The notes: a model not told the origin generated them from the sequence alone. Shown: positions 32,832 through 41,875, counted from the stretch's first letter. The stretch: DNA of 64,000 nucleotides from DAOUAT01 sp964551735 (GCA_964551735.1 CAZKEF010000012.1:1-64000), one strand, 5' to 3'. Translations and numbers: made by a program.

Positions 32832-33812
32832 GTGACCAAAGAATTATCGAGAGACGAGCTCCTCGAGTTTTACCGCCAGATGGTGCTCATCCGGCGCTTC
32901 GAGGAGAAGTCCGCCGAGCTGTACGCCGAGGGCAAAATCGGCGGGTTTTTGCACCTCTATATCGGTGAAGAGGCGATCGCGGTCGGCGGCTGCAAGGCGC
33001 TGCGCCCCACCGATCACATGTTCACCGCATACCGCGACCACGGCTGGGCCATCGCCCGCGGGCTGGACCCCAAGGCGGTGATGGCCGAGCTGCTCGGCAA
33101 AGCGACCGGCGTCAGCGGCGGCAAGGGCGGGTCCATGCACCTGGCCAGCGCCGAGCACCGCTATTGGGGCGGCCACGCAATCATCGGCGGCCATCTGCCG
33201 CTGGCGACCGGCGTGGGCATCGAGATCCGCTACAACGAGAAGCCGGACGCGGTCCTGTGCGTGCTGGGCGAAGGCACCACCAACATCGGTTATTTTCACG
33301 AGTCTATCAACCTGGCTGCGGTGTGGAAACTGCCGGTGGTGTTCCTGGTGGAAAACAACCAGTACGGCATGGGCACCGAGGTCGGCAAGGCGTCAGCCGT
33401 TTCCAACATCTACCAGAAGGGTTGCGCCTACGATATAGACCACCGCCAGATCGATGGCCAGGACGTCTTTGAGACGTACGAGGTGATCAAAGAAGCGTTG
33501 GACCTGGCTCGTCAGGAAGGTCCGGTGCTGCTAGAGGCGCTGACCTATCGCTACGTCGGCCATTCCATGGGCGACCCCGAACGTTATCGCTCCAAAGCTG
33601 AGATCGAAGAATGGCGCGCCCGTGATCCGATCGTCCGCCTGGGCGACAAGCTGCTGGCGGCCGGCCAGGCCACCGAGGCTGATTTTGCCCGGATCCGGGA
33701 GGCGGTTGAGGTCGAACTGGCCGAGATCGTGAAGTTTGCCGAAGAGAGCCCCGAGCCTGACGACGCGGCGCTGTGCGAGTATGTTTTTGTGAACCCGATG
33801 GGGCATCAATAA
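32832..33812 (+). CDS. pdhA: Pyruvate dehydrogenase E1 component, alpha subunit
   Basis: A 326-residue thiamine-diphosphate enzyme subunit that decarboxylates pyruvate. It has YRDHGWAIARG, GKGGSMHLAS and the cofactor motif from LGEGTTNIGYFHESINLAAV to FLVENNQYG. In that motif the usual GDG is GEG, a conservative change at a metal-binding residue. The phosphorylation-loop region YRYVGHSMGDPERYRSKAEI is normal. The start is GTG 32832 with GGAGG 6 bases upstream. First gene of the set; E1beta starts 12 bases later. Confidence 0.95.
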   Translation: MTKELSRDELLEFYRQMVLIRRFEEKSAELYAEGKIGGFLHLYIGEEAIAVGGCKALRPTDHMFTAYRDHGWAIARGLDPKAVMAELLGKATGVSGGKGGSMHLASAEHRYWGGHAIIGGHLPLATGVGIEIRYNEKPDAVLCVLGEGTTNIGYFHESINLAAVWKLPVVFLVENNQYGMGTEVGKASAVSNIYQKGCAYDIDHRQIDGQDVFETYEVIKEALDLARQEGPVLLEALTYRYVGHSMGDPERYRSKAEIEEWRARDPIVRLGDKLLAAGQATEADFARIREAVEVELAEIVKFAEESPEPDDAALCEYVFVNPMGHQ

Positions 33813-33824
33813 GAGGTAATGGAC

Positions 33825-34808
33825 ATGACACGCATGACAGTTCGTGAGGCCATCAGCCAGGCCCTCCGGGAAGAAATGTACCGCGACGAGCGAGTGTTCA
33901 TCATGGGCGAGGAGATCGGCAAGTGGGGCGGCACCTACGCCGTCACCCGCGGCTTCCTCGACGAGTTCGGCGAGAAGCGCGTCAAAGATACGCCCATCGC
34001 CGAGGGCGTCATCGTCGGCGCAGCGGCCGGCGCGGCCCTGGCCGGCCTGCGCCCCGTGGCCGAGCTGATGACCATCAACTTTGCCTTCCTGGCCATGGAT
34101 CAGATCGTCAACCACGTCGCCAAGCTGTACTACATGTTCAACGGCCAGATCAAGGTGCCCATGGTGATCCGCACGGTGGGCGGCGGCGGCCGGCAGCTCG
34201 GCGCCACCCACTCCCAGACCCCAGATGTGGTCTTCGCGCACTTCCCTGGCTTGAAAGTGGTTGCGCCAGGCACCGCGGCGGACGCCAAGGGCCTGTTGAA
34301 GGCCGCGATCCGCGACGAGGACCCGGTGTTCTTCATCGAGCACGCCACCCTTTACCAGGCCAAAGGCGAGGTGCCGGACGACGAGGATTTCCTCGTGCCC
34401 ATCGGCGTCTCCGATGTAAAGCGCGAAGGGGATGACGTCACCATCGTCTCCTACTCCAAGGGCTTGCAGCTCTCGCTGGAAGCAGCCGAGAAGCTGGCCG
34501 GCGAGGGCATCAGCGCCGAGGTGATTGACCTGCGCACCCTGCGGCCGCTGGACACCCGCCCCATCATCGAGTCGGTAAAGCGGACCAACCGCGTGGTCGT
34601 GGTGGAAGAGGGCTGGCGCGCGTACGGCATCGGCGCGGAGGTCGCCAGCCGGGTCACGGAGTTGGCCTTCGATTACCTGGACGCGCCGGTGCGCCGCGTG
34701 GCCCAGGCCGAGGTCCCGCTGCCCTACAACCGCCGGCTGGAGCAGATGGCCCTACCGCAGGTCGCGGACATCATCAACGCCGTCAAGGACGTGATGTACT
34801 TGAAGTAA
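33825..34808 (+). CDS. pdhB: Pyruvate dehydrogenase E1 component, beta subunit
   Basis: A 327-residue partner of E1alpha that completes the active site, with VFIMGEEIGKWGGTYAVTRG, DTPIAEGVIVGAAAGAALAG, GATHSQTPDVVFAHFPGLKV and VEEGWRAYGIGAEVASRV. ATG 33825 is preferred over ATG 33819 because AGAGG is 8 bases from the former and only 2 from the latter. A repeat island separates it from the E2 gene. Confidence 0.95.
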   Translation: MTRMTVREAISQALREEMYRDERVFIMGEEIGKWGGTYAVTRGFLDEFGEKRVKDTPIAEGVIVGAAAGAALAGLRPVAELMTINFAFLAMDQIVNHVAKLYYMFNGQIKVPMVIRTVGGGGRQLGATHSQTPDVVFAHFPGLKVVAPGTAADAKGLLKAAIRDEDPVFFIEHATLYQAKGEVPDDEDFLVPIGVSDVKREGDDVTIVSYSKGLQLSLEAAEKLAGEGISAEVIDLRTLRPLDTRPIIESVKRTNRVVVVEEGWRAYGIGAEVASRVTELAFDYLDAPVRRVAQAEVPLPYNRRLEQMALPQVADIINAVKDVMYLK

Positions 34809-34811
34809 ACT

Positions 34812-34990
34812 GCCCACTGTCATTCTGAGCGACAATTCCACCAACGGCCGGGTGAGCGACTATTCTGACAATAGTCATTCTGAGCGACCATCGGGAGCGA
34901 AGAATCTCGCTCACTTGCATAGACAGACCCTTCGCTCGTGTTGGCTTGTCATGTAGGGCGCCGGAACAACTCGCTTAGGGTGACACGCGG
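34812..34990. repeat. Family A repeat island between E1beta and E2
   Basis: Three copies of GTCATTCTGAGCGAC-like sequence and then ACCCTTCGCTCGTGTTGGCT and CTCGCTTAGGGTGACAC make an imperfect inverted island. It fills the whole 209-base gap in an operon whose other gap is 12 bases. Confidence 0.65.
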
Positions 34991-35017
34991 TAGAGTACTT
35001 CTCCGTAGGAGGAATCC

Positions 35018-36277
35018 ATGGCTGAACTGATTACCATGCCCAAGCTGGGCTTCGACATGGCCGAGGGCAAGCTGGGCGAATGGCTGAAGAAACCGGGCGA
35101 AGCGGTGACCCAGGGCGAGGTCATCCTGCTAGTGGAGACCGATAAGGCGACGGTAGAGGTGCCGGCGTTCCGGGGCGGCGTGCTATTGGAAATATTGACC
35201 CCGGCCGGCGAGAGCGTGCCCATCGGCACACCCATCGGTATCATCGGCGAGACGGGCGAGCAGGTGGACCGCGCAGCGCTGGGACTGGGTGGGGCGAAGG
35301 CCCAGGCGAAGGTTAAGGCTGAGGTTGAGGCTGAAGCGCCTACGGTGCCTGCAGCTGCCGCGCCGGAAGTCGAAGCAGTGGCCGAGGGAGGCCGGTTGAT
35401 GGCTTCACCGGTAGCGGCCCGCATGGCCGGCGAGCTGGGCATTGATCTGCGCAAGGTGGTGGGCTCCGGCCCCGGCGGCCGCATCATCAAGCGCGACATT
35501 GAGGCATATCTCATGGAGCTGGACAAGGCTCCGGCCGCGCCGCCCGCGCCGCCGCCCATGCCCACGCCATCCTACGAGCCGACGGCCGAGGGCTACCGCC
35601 TCGAGCCGTTGACCGGCATGCGCCAGACCATCGCCCGTCGCATGGTGGAGAGCAAGACCCAGGCGCCGCATTTCTACGTCACTATGGAGATTGACATGGC
35701 CGCGGCCATGGTGCTGCGGAGCCAGATCAACGCGGTGCTGTCCGAAAACGAGAAGCTTTCGGTCAATGATATGATCGTCAAGGCATCGGCCATCGCGCTG
35801 CGCCAGTTCCCCAACGTCAACGCCTCGTTCGCCGCCGAGGGCATCCGCGTGCACGAGGCCGTGAACATCGGCATGGCCGTGGCGCGAGAGAACGGCCTGG
35901 TGACCGCGGTGTTGCGCGACTGTGACAAGAAGCCGCTGGCCCAACTTGGCCGCGAAGCACGGGAACTGGTGGCCCGGGCGCGTGATGGCCGCATGAAGCC
36001 TGAAGATATGACCGGCGCGACCTTCACCGTCAGCAACCTGGGTATGTTCGATGTGGATGAGTTCAGCGCCATCATCACCCTGCCGCAGGCCGTAGCGTTG
36101 GCCGTGGGCGCGGTGAAGAAGGTCCCGGTGGTGACTCCGGACGGCCAGATCGTGGCCGGCACCCGCATGAAGGTCACCCTCTCGGCCGACCACCGCGTCA
36201 CCGACGGCGCGGAAGTGGCCCAGTTCCTGCAGGCGCTGAAGGCCGCGCTGGAGCAGCCGATGCGGCTGGTGGTGTGA
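35018..36277 (+). CDS. pdhC: Dihydrolipoamide acetyltransferase (E2) of pyruvate dehydrogenase
   Basis: A 419-residue core enzyme that moves the acetyl group from lipoamide to CoA. One lipoyl domain has the lipoylated Lys in LVETDKATVEVPAF, followed by an Ala/Glu-rich linker. The peripheral subunit-binding domain is ASPVAARMAGELGIDLRKVV with GSGPGGRIIKRDIEAYL, then a Pro/Ala linker and the catalytic domain ending LSADHRVTDGAEVAQFL, where His and Asp are catalytic. AGGAGG lies 5 bases before ATG 35018. No E3 (lipoamide dehydrogenase) gene follows. Confidence 0.95.
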   Translation: MAELITMPKLGFDMAEGKLGEWLKKPGEAVTQGEVILLVETDKATVEVPAFRGGVLLEILTPAGESVPIGTPIGIIGETGEQVDRAALGLGGAKAQAKVKAEVEAEAPTVPAAAAPEVEAVAEGGRLMASPVAARMAGELGIDLRKVVGSGPGGRIIKRDIEAYLMELDKAPAAPPAPPPMPTPSYEPTAEGYRLEPLTGMRQTIARRMVESKTQAPHFYVTMEIDMAAAMVLRSQINAVLSENEKLSVNDMIVKASAIALRQFPNVNASFAAEGIRVHEAVNIGMAVARENGLVTAVLRDCDKKPLAQLGREARELVARARDGRMKPEDMTGATFTVSNLGMFDVDEFSAIITLPQAVALAVGAVKKVPVVTPDGQIVAGTRMKVTLSADHRVTDGAEVAQFLQALKAALEQPMRLVV

Positions 36278-36280
36278 TAA

Positions 36281-36320
36281 CAAAAGAAGTCCGGGTTCTC
36301 GCAGAACCCGGACTTCTCAT
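36281..36320. terminator. Bidirectional intrinsic terminator
   Basis: AGAAGTCCGGGTTCT (36285-36299), loop CGC, AGAACCCGGACTTCT (36303-36317): 15 perfect pairs. The minus strand continues TTTTGTTATC; the plus strand has only a weak T-run. It separates the convergent E2 and aldo-keto reductase genes. Confidence 0.85.
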
Positions 36321-36335
36321 TTCTGGATTGGTTCT

Positions 36336-37340
36336 CTACTCTTTCTCCTTCGCCCCCTGGTACATGATCCCCACCCGTTCATCGTTGCGATCGGTGGCCG
36401 GCGGCGGCTCGGGCGAGAGCGCCGCGATCTCGGCCCGCCAGGCCGGCGTCATGGCGACCTCCAGCGCCCGCAGCGACGGCTCCAACTGCGCCAGGTTGCG
36501 CGCGCCAATGATGGGCGCAGTGATCGCCGGGTGCGCAGCGACCCAGGCCACGGCCAGCGTGACCGGGTGGATGCCCCGTTCGGCCGCGTGGGCCACGAAC
36601 CGCGCCGCGACCCCCTGATACCCCGCTACGCTGTAACGCGTGCGGTGCATGGCGTTAGTCAACAGCCGGCCCACCTCGGGCTGGCGCTCGCCCCCGTACT
36701 TGCCGGTCAACAGGCCCGAGCCCAGCGGGCTGTACGGGATCACGCCTAACCCTTCGGCCGCGGCCAGCGGCAAGATCTCCACCTCAGCCTGGCGCTTCAC
36801 CAGGTTGTACATGGGCTGGATGCACTCGAACCGGGCCAGCCCGCCCAGCGCCGACAGCCCCAGCGCTTTTGCGATCTGCCAGGCGGCCCAGTTGCTGACG
36901 CCGAGATACAGCACTTTGCCACCGTGCACCAGGTCATCCAGCGCGCGGAGGGTCTCATCCATCGGGGTCAGCGCGTCGAAACCGTGGACGAAGTACAGGT
37001 CAATGCGATCGGTCCCCAGACGACGCAAACTGCCTTCCACCGCCTGCATGATGTGTCGCCGCGAGAGCCCGCGCTGGTTGATGTCCGACCCCATGGGGAA
37101 GTGCACCTTGGTGGTGATCACCAGCTCGTCCCGGCTCCCGGCGAGCAGCCGGCCCAAGATCTCCTCCGACCGGCCTCCTGCGTAGACGTTGGCGCAGTCG
37201 AAGAAGTTGATGCCCGCGTCGCGGCAGCGATTGAACATGGCCGCCGAAGTCGCCTCATCGGCATCGCCGCCGAACGACATGGTCCCAAAGCACAGCCGCG
37301 ACACCTGCACGCCCGTGCGGCCCAGAACGCGATATTCCAT
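36336..37340 (-). CDS. Aldo-keto reductase
   Basis: A 334-residue NADPH-dependent TIM-barrel oxidoreductase. The tetrad is seen in FFDCANVYAGGRSEEILGRL (Asp and Tyr), TTKVHFPM (Lys) and IDLYFVHGFD (His). Cofactor-site residues appear at GVIPYSPLGSGLLTG and PIIGARNLAQLEPSL. Closest in style to the YghZ/AKR-like group; the substrate is unknown. Start ATG 37340 (MEYRVLGRTG) is fixed by homology. The upstream open frame is repeat sequence. Confidence 0.92.
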   Translation of the reverse strand: MEYRVLGRTGVQVSRLCFGTMSFGGDADEATSAAMFNRCRDAGINFFDCANVYAGGRSEEILGRLLAGSRDELVITTKVHFPMGSDINQRGLSRRHIMQAVEGSLRRLGTDRIDLYFVHGFDALTPMDETLRALDDLVHGGKVLYLGVSNWAAWQIAKALGLSALGGLARFECIQPMYNLVKRQAEVEILPLAAAEGLGVIPYSPLGSGLLTGKYGGERQPEVGRLLTNAMHRTRYSVAGYQGVAARFVAHAAERGIHPVTLAVAWVAAHPAITAPIIGARNLAQLEPSLRALEVAMTPAWRAEIAALSPEPPPATDRNDERVGIMYQGAKEKE

Positions 37341-37360
37341 GTGGCACACCCCCTGTCTCG

Positions 37361-37569
37361 TGTAGGGGCAAGTCTCGCCCCCGCCCATAAAGATGGTCCC
37401 AACTGTCACCCTGAGCGGGTCCACGGCTTAACTCCGGTGACAACGCAAAGCCAGTGAAGAGCCTGCCCTGAGCCCGTCGAAGGGGTCTCGTTGATTGCGT
37501 TGAGATCCCTCGCTGGACACTCATCGTGACCGGTGTTGGCTTATTGCCCTCCTCAGGATGACACTATCA
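37361..37569. repeat. Repeat island upstream of the aldo-keto reductase gene (families L and A)
   Basis: GTAGGGGCAAGTCTCGCCCC (37361-37384) is followed by TGTCACCCTGAGCGG, CCCTGAGCCCGTCGAAGGGG, GAGATCCCTCGCTGG and CTCCTCAGGATGACAC. The ends TGTCAxCCTGAGCG and CTCAGGATGACA are inverted copies. The 344-base gap 37341-37684 holds this island and the promoter of the methyltransferase gene. Confidence 0.65.
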
Positions 37570-37605
37570 TTGCCATATCTTACCCCGTTGGCCGGTTTCT
37601 GTCCA

Positions 37606-37634
37606 TTGCCGGACAGCGATTTCTGTGATACGAT
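37606..37634 (+). promoter_or_regulatory. Promoter of the methyltransferase gene
   Basis: TTGCCG (37606-37611), 17 bases, TACGAT (37629-37634); about 45 nt to the start codon. Confidence 0.6.
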
Positions 37635-37684
37635 TTTGGCGTGAAATCATTATGCTGTTCCTTGGTACCCATTGGAGGCCCCGC

Positions 37685-38392
37685 ATGAAGAAATCCACCG
37701 TCGCAGAGATCCGGCAGCGTTTCGATGCGGACGTCGAGCGGTTCGCGAATCTGGAGACCGGCCAATCGGCCACGGTGGATGCGCCGTTAGCGATGGAACT
37801 GATCGTGCGGGCCGCCGCGGCGAGCACGCCGGCCGCGATGCATGTGCTCGACATCGGCGCCGGCGCGGGCAACTACACCCTCAAGCTCCTGCAACTCTTG
37901 CCCGAGCTCAATGTCACCCTAGTCGATCTGAGCCGCCCGATGCTGGATCGCGCCTTGCAGCGGATCTCCGAAGCGACCACGGCGAACGTCAGCACCATTC
38001 AAGCCGATATCCGAAAGGTTCACCTGGGCGAGCAACGCTTCGATATCATCCTGGCCGCGGCGGTGTTCCATCATCTGCGCACTGACGCCGAGTGGCGCGC
38101 AGTCTTCGCCAAATGCTATTCTGCGCTGCGGCCCGGCGGCTCGCTGTGGATCGCCGATCTGATCGAACACGCCTCCTCCGCGGTCCAGGCCATCATGTGG
38201 CAGCGCTATGGTGAGTACCTGACCGTTCTGAAGGATGCGGCATACCGCGACCATGTCTTTGCCTACATAAAAAAGGAAGACACCCCACGTTCACTCTTGT
38301 TTCAGGTCGATCTACTGCGGGCGGTTGGGTTCTCCACGGTCGAAATCCTGCACAAGAATAGCTGTTTCGCTGCGTTCGGCGCTATCAAGTAG
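37685..38392 (+). CDS. SAM-dependent methyltransferase
   Basis: A 235-residue class I methyltransferase. Motif I is MHVLDIGAGAGNYTLKLLQL, the acidic end of strand 2 is NVTLVDLSRPML, motif III is FDIILAAAVFHHLRTDAEWR and motif IV LRPGGSLWIADLIEH. The sequence VEILHKNSCFAAFGAIK closes the fold. Substrate unknown. GGAGG lies 6 bases before ATG 37685. It is a single-gene unit with its own promoter. Confidence 0.9.
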   Translation: MKKSTVAEIRQRFDADVERFANLETGQSATVDAPLAMELIVRAAAASTPAAMHVLDIGAGAGNYTLKLLQLLPELNVTLVDLSRPMLDRALQRISEATTANVSTIQADIRKVHLGEQRFDIILAAAVFHHLRTDAEWRAVFAKCYSALRPGGSLWIADLIEHASSAVQAIMWQRYGEYLTVLKDAAYRDHVFAYIKKEDTPRSLLFQVDLLRAVGFSTVEILHKNSCFAAFGAIK

Positions 38393-38442
38393 CTGGCGGC
38401 GCGCCACACATAACGCCTCCACTGACTTTCCCACGCCTACAC

Positions 38443-38471
38443 TTTGCTTTGCGCATCGTTTGTGCTATCAT
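38443..38471 (+). promoter_or_regulatory. Promoter of the cupin gene
   Basis: TTTGCT (38443-38448), 17 bases, TATCAT (38466-38471), 35 bases before the start codon. Confidence 0.5.
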
Positions 38472-38505
38472 AAATCCTGATTAGTCCAATATCCAAGGAG
38501 TCACC

Positions 38506-38955
38506 ATGTCCACCTATCCATCATCACCTGCTCACACCCGTCACGCCCACGAGATCGAAGTGGACAGCGAGATCGTCACCGTGCGGCCGGCCGCGGAGAC
38601 CATGACCAAACAGCACCTCCCCTACTTCGTCGGCATCTCGGAGGCGACCGCGGGCGCGCAGGTGCTCTCGATGAACCTGGTGATCATCCCGCCGGGCGGC
38701 GCCGCGACGCCGCATCTACATGACGGCCAGGAGACCGCGATCTACATCCTGAAGGGCCGGGTGGAGACGCGTTACGGCGCGGGGCTAAAAAAGTCCACGA
38801 TCAACCAGGAAGGCGACTTCCTGTTCATCCCGCCCTACGTCAGCCATCAGCCGGTGAACCTGAGCGCCACCGAAGCGGCCATGGCGATCGTGGCGCGCAA
38901 CGACCCGAACGAGCAGGAACGGGTGCTGATCTATGACCCGGCGCTGGCCGGGTAA
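38506..38955 (+). CDS. Cupin-domain protein
   Basis: A 149-residue single cupin. Motif 1 is PPGGAATPHLHDGQETAIYI then LKGRVETRYG and motif 2 is GDFLFIPPYVSHQPVN, giving His and Glu ligands for one metal ion. Its reaction is unknown; such proteins are often sugar isomerases, dioxygenases or sensors. AAGGAG lies before ATG 38506. Confidence 0.88.
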   Translation: MSTYPSSPAHTRHAHEIEVDSEIVTVRPAAETMTKQHLPYFVGISEATAGAQVLSMNLVIIPPGGAATPHLHDGQETAIYILKGRVETRYGAGLKKSTINQEGDFLFIPPYVSHQPVNLSATEAAMAIVARNDPNEQERVLIYDPALAG

Positions 38956-38992
38956 GGCGCGAGTATGGTCTTTTTGGCAGCACAAACCCTGG

Positions 38993-39200
38993 CAGTGTCA
39001 CCCTGAGCGGGCTCGCCCCGTGAATTTCGTGCGGCGTGATGCCAGCGAAGGGTCTGCGTGGCGGTCTCCAAGACGAGAAGCTTCGCTAGTCAGTCGCCGC
39101 ACCGAGACTTGAGCTGTTAACCCGCTCAGCATGACATTTGGGAGTTCCTGGCCGGGGCGCATGCCGCTCGCGGCTTGGGGAACTCAGCATGACAGAGGAT
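38993..39200. repeat. Family A repeat island between cupin and nitroreductase genes
   Basis: GTGTCACCCTGAGCGGGCTC at the left and CCCGCTCAGCATGACA (near 39120) in inverted form, plus a further CTCAGCATGACAG at 39184. It contains GCGAAGGGTCTGCG and AAGCTTCGCTAGTC segments seen in the other family A islands. Confidence 0.65.
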
Positions 39201-39309
39201 CAACCGTCATATTATGGCCTCTTCTCTTTTCGCATCCCCGCGTCCCGGTGTATAATCTCCCGCAGCGCAATCCACCATCCATCTCTCTGCCCATCACCCG
39301 GAGGTAACG

Positions 39310-39825
39310 ATGTCCTTCCAAGACCTGATCCGTAACCGCTACAGCGTCCGCGCGTACAAGCCGGACCTCGTACCTGATGACCTGCTGGCGAAGATCCTGG
39401 AGGCGGGCCGGCTGGCGCCGACCGCGGCCAACAAGCAGCCGTTTCGCGTCATCGTGATACACACGGCGGGCCGCGAGGCCGAGCTGCGGCGCATTTATCA
39501 CCGCGAATGGTTCACCCAGGCGCCGCTGATCGTGTGCGTCTGCACCGTGCGAGCCGAGGCATGGCAGCGGGCCATGTACGACGGCAAGAGCCACGCGGAT
39601 GTGGACGCGACCATCGTGATGGATCACATGATCCTGGCCGCGGCCGAGCTCGGGCTGGGCACGTGCTGGATCGCAGCGTTCAACCCGGCCGCGGCGCGCG
39701 AGATCTTGGAGATACCGGATGAAGCTGAGCCGGTGCTTTTCACGCCGCTGGGCTTCCCGGCCGATCAACTCCGGCCCAAGGAGCGCCGGCCGCTGGCGGA
39801 GCTGGTGCGGTACGAGCGGTGGTGA
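39310..39825 (+). CDS. Nitroreductase-family FMN oxidoreductase
   Basis: A 171-residue FMN-binding protein. RNRYSVRAYKPDLVPDDLLA and ILEAGRLAPTAANKQPFRVI form the cofactor-binding N-terminus, and AAAELGLGTCWIAAFNPAAA and FTPLGFPAD close the site. The substrate is unknown; many members reduce nitroaromatics or quinones. GGAGG is 5 bases before ATG 39310 and TATAAT lies at 39251. Its TGA overlaps the next start (TGATG), so it is translated together with the HisN-like gene. Confidence 0.9.
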   Translation: MSFQDLIRNRYSVRAYKPDLVPDDLLAKILEAGRLAPTAANKQPFRVIVIHTAGREAELRRIYHREWFTQAPLIVCVCTVRAEAWQRAMYDGKSHADVDATIVMDHMILAAAELGLGTCWIAAFNPAAAREILEIPDEAEPVLFTPLGFPADQLRPKERRPLAELVRYERW

Positions 39826-40595
39826 TGACTGATTTACACAACCTCATGACCTTCGCGGCCGAGACCGCGTACCTGGCCGGCCGGCTGACGTTGGGCTACT
39901 TCAACGCCGGCGTGCGGCCTGACTTCAAGGCCGACGATTCCCCGGTCACCGTGGCCGACCGGCGAGCCGAGGAGCTGATCCGCGGCCGGATCGAGCAGGC
40001 GTATCCGGGCCACGCCATCGTTGGCGAGGAGTTCGGCGCCAGCGAGGAAGCAGGGGCCAGCCACTGCTGGTTCGTTGACCCCATTGATGGCACCAAGGCG
40101 TTCATCCGGGGCGTGCCGCTGTACGGGGTGCTGATCGGCTTGGAGATTGAGGGCCGGCCGGAGGTCGGAGCGGCCTACTACCCCGGAACCGATGAGTTGC
40201 TCTGCGCCGCGACCGGCGCGGGGTGCTGGTGGAACGGCCGCCGCGCCCGCGTCTCCGCCGCGGCCAACCTGAGCCGGGCCTACGTCTCGTGCAGCGATCC
40301 GGGCGGTTTTGCGGCGTATGGCCGCGCGGCCGAGTGGGAGCGGTTGATGCGGCGGACATATCACCGCATCGGCTGGAGCGACGCCTACGGCTACTTGCTA
40401 GTGGCCACCGGCCGGATCGAAGTCATGCTAGACCCGATCATGAACTCGTGGGACTGCGGGCCCTTCCCCGCTATCCTGGGCGAGGCTGGCGGCTATTTCG
40501 GGGACTGGGAGGGACGCGTGACGATCCACGGGGGCGAAGGGCTGGCGACCACACAGACACTGCTGCCCCAGGTGTTGGCAGCGATGCGGGAGTGA
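39825..40595 (+). CDS. hisN: Inositol-monophosphatase-family enzyme, HisN (histidinol-phosphatase)-like
   Basis: A 256-residue Mg-dependent phosphatase. Metal ligands are in IVGEEFGASE, WFVDPIDGTKAFIRGVPLYG and IMNSWDCGPFPAILGEAGG. The GTKAFIRGVPLYG version of motif 2 is typical of histidinol-phosphatases rather than inositol phosphatases, so a role in histidine synthesis is likely but not proven; no other his gene is adjacent. The start overlaps the nitroreductase stop by one base. Confidence 0.85.
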   Translation: MTDLHNLMTFAAETAYLAGRLTLGYFNAGVRPDFKADDSPVTVADRRAEELIRGRIEQAYPGHAIVGEEFGASEEAGASHCWFVDPIDGTKAFIRGVPLYGVLIGLEIEGRPEVGAAYYPGTDELLCAATGAGCWWNGRRARVSAAANLSRAYVSCSDPGGFAAYGRAAEWERLMRRTYHRIGWSDAYGYLLVATGRIEVMLDPIMNSWDCGPFPAILGEAGGYFGDWEGRVTIHGGEGLATTQTLLPQVLAAMRE

Positions 40596-40601
40596 GCAGC
40601 C

Positions 40602-41135
40602 ATGACGATCGCTCGCCAACTCACACGCGCTGAGCTCGATCTGATCTGGACGATTGACCGGGCGGAGGTCATTGAGGCCATCTACTACCTGCGAGACGGC
40701 GCGCTGGTACTTCAGCCGGAGCACTACGACATGACCGGCTGGCCGCCAGGCGAGGGTGATCAATACGCGCCGATCCTGCGCGACTGCTTTGATCGCGGCG
40801 GCTGGTTCTACGGCGTCTTCGATGGGGCGAAGCTGTGCGCGGTGGCAGTGCTGGAAAGCAAATCCATCGGCCGGGAAAGCGATCAGCTTCAGCTCAAGTT
40901 CCTGCACGTAGGTCGGGCATGCCGGGGCCAGGGGTGGGGCAAAGCGCTTTTTGCGGCCGCAGCGCAAGAGGCCCGGCGCCGCGGGGCAAAGTGGCTCTAC
41001 GTCTCCGCCACGCCATCGCAGCACACCATTGACTTTTACCTGCGCCAGGGCTGCGCGCTCACGCCAGAGCCTGACCCGGCGCTGTTCGCCCTGGAGCCGG
41101 AAGACATCCACTTGGTGTGCCCGATCGGTGGTTGA
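40602..41135 (+). CDS. GNAT-family N-acetyltransferase
   Basis: A 177-residue acetyltransferase. The acetyl-CoA loop is GRACRGQGWGKALFAAAAQE, preceded by the strand LQLKFLHV and followed by WLYVSATPSQHTIDFYLRQG. It starts 6 bases after the HisN-like gene, third in this short operon. Substrate unknown. Confidence 0.88.
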   Translation: MTIARQLTRAELDLIWTIDRAEVIEAIYYLRDGALVLQPEHYDMTGWPPGEGDQYAPILRDCFDRGGWFYGVFDGAKLCAVAVLESKSIGRESDQLQLKFLHVGRACRGQGWGKALFAAAAQEARRRGAKWLYVSATPSQHTIDFYLRQGCALTPEPDPALFALEPEDIHLVCPIGG

Positions 41136-41224
41136 CGCCGCAGCCGGCGGGATGATGAGGCAAAAGTCAGTAATCCAGCATCATCAGAGGTGTTTGCGCG
41201 TCGGATGACGCGCTTCCCTGTCCG

Positions 41225-41875
41225 TCACGCGCCGTTCGTCGGGAACACGATATCCTCTTTCCCGGCCAGCTTGTCCTGGATGCGCCGCACCACGATCCCC
41301 AAGTGCCGCGGCTTGTGGACGAAGTCCAGGTCGTTGGTGTGGATGGTCAGCACCGGGCACAGGTCGAAGGTTTGCAGCCACTCGTCGTAGAACGTCTCCA
41401 GCAGTCCCAGGTACTCGGCCGTGATGCCGCTCTCCATGCTGCGGCCGCGGCCGTGGATCCGCTCCAGCAGCAGCGGCACCGGCGCCTTCAGGTAGAGCAG
41501 CAAGTCGGGCCTCGGCAGGCCGGCCACCACCAGGTCGAACAGGGTCCGGTAGGCCTGGTAGTCGCGCTCGCTCAGGTTGCCCATGTGGTGCAGCGCGCGG
41601 GCGAAGATGTACGCGTCCTCGTAGATGCTCCGGTCCGCGATGGCCGACTCAGGGGCGTTCGCCAGCGCCTGGTGTAGTTGGGCGCGGTGCCCCAGGAAGA
41701 AGACCTGCAGGTGGAAGGACCACTGGCGCATGTCTGCGTAGAAGTCGGGCAGGTAGGGGTTGTCGGCCACCGACTCGAACGCGGTGCGCCAGCCCAGCCG
41801 CGCGCCGATGCGCTCGGTGATCGAGGTCTTGCCTGTGCCGATGTTGCCGGCGACAACGATGAATCGCTTGGTCAC
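41225..41875 (-). CDS. Deoxynucleoside kinase (dGK/dCK family)
   Basis: A 216-residue kinase that phosphorylates deoxynucleosides for dNTP salvage. The P-loop is VVAGNIGTGKTSITERI, followed by FESVADNPYLPDFYADMRQW, the DRS motif AIADRSIYEDAYIFA and the lid region LLERIHGRGRSMESGI. Nucleoside specificity cannot be read safely. The start is GTG 41875, chosen because AGGAG is 6 bases upstream and homology begins at TKRFIVVAGN; the longer open frame covers a terminator. Confidence 0.92.
   Translation of the reverse strand: MTKRFIVVAGNIGTGKTSITERIGARLGWRTAFESVADNPYLPDFYADMRQWSFHLQVFFLGHRAQLHQALANAPESAIADRSIYEDAYIFARALHHMGNLSERDYQAYRTLFDLVVAGLPRPDLLLYLKAPVPLLLERIHGRGRSMESGITAEYLGLLETFYDEWLQTFDLCPVLTIHTNDLDFVHKPRHLGIVVRRIQDKLAGKEDIVFPTNGA

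Noticed and set aside
34812..34990. Riboswitch or small RNA between E1beta and E2
   Set aside because: The sequence is explained by the family A repeat, copies of which occur in unrelated gaps; no known riboswitch core is seen.
36336..37424. Longer start for the aldo-keto reductase at 37424
   Set aside because: The extra 28 residues are translated repeat sequence and have no binding site; homology starts at 37340.
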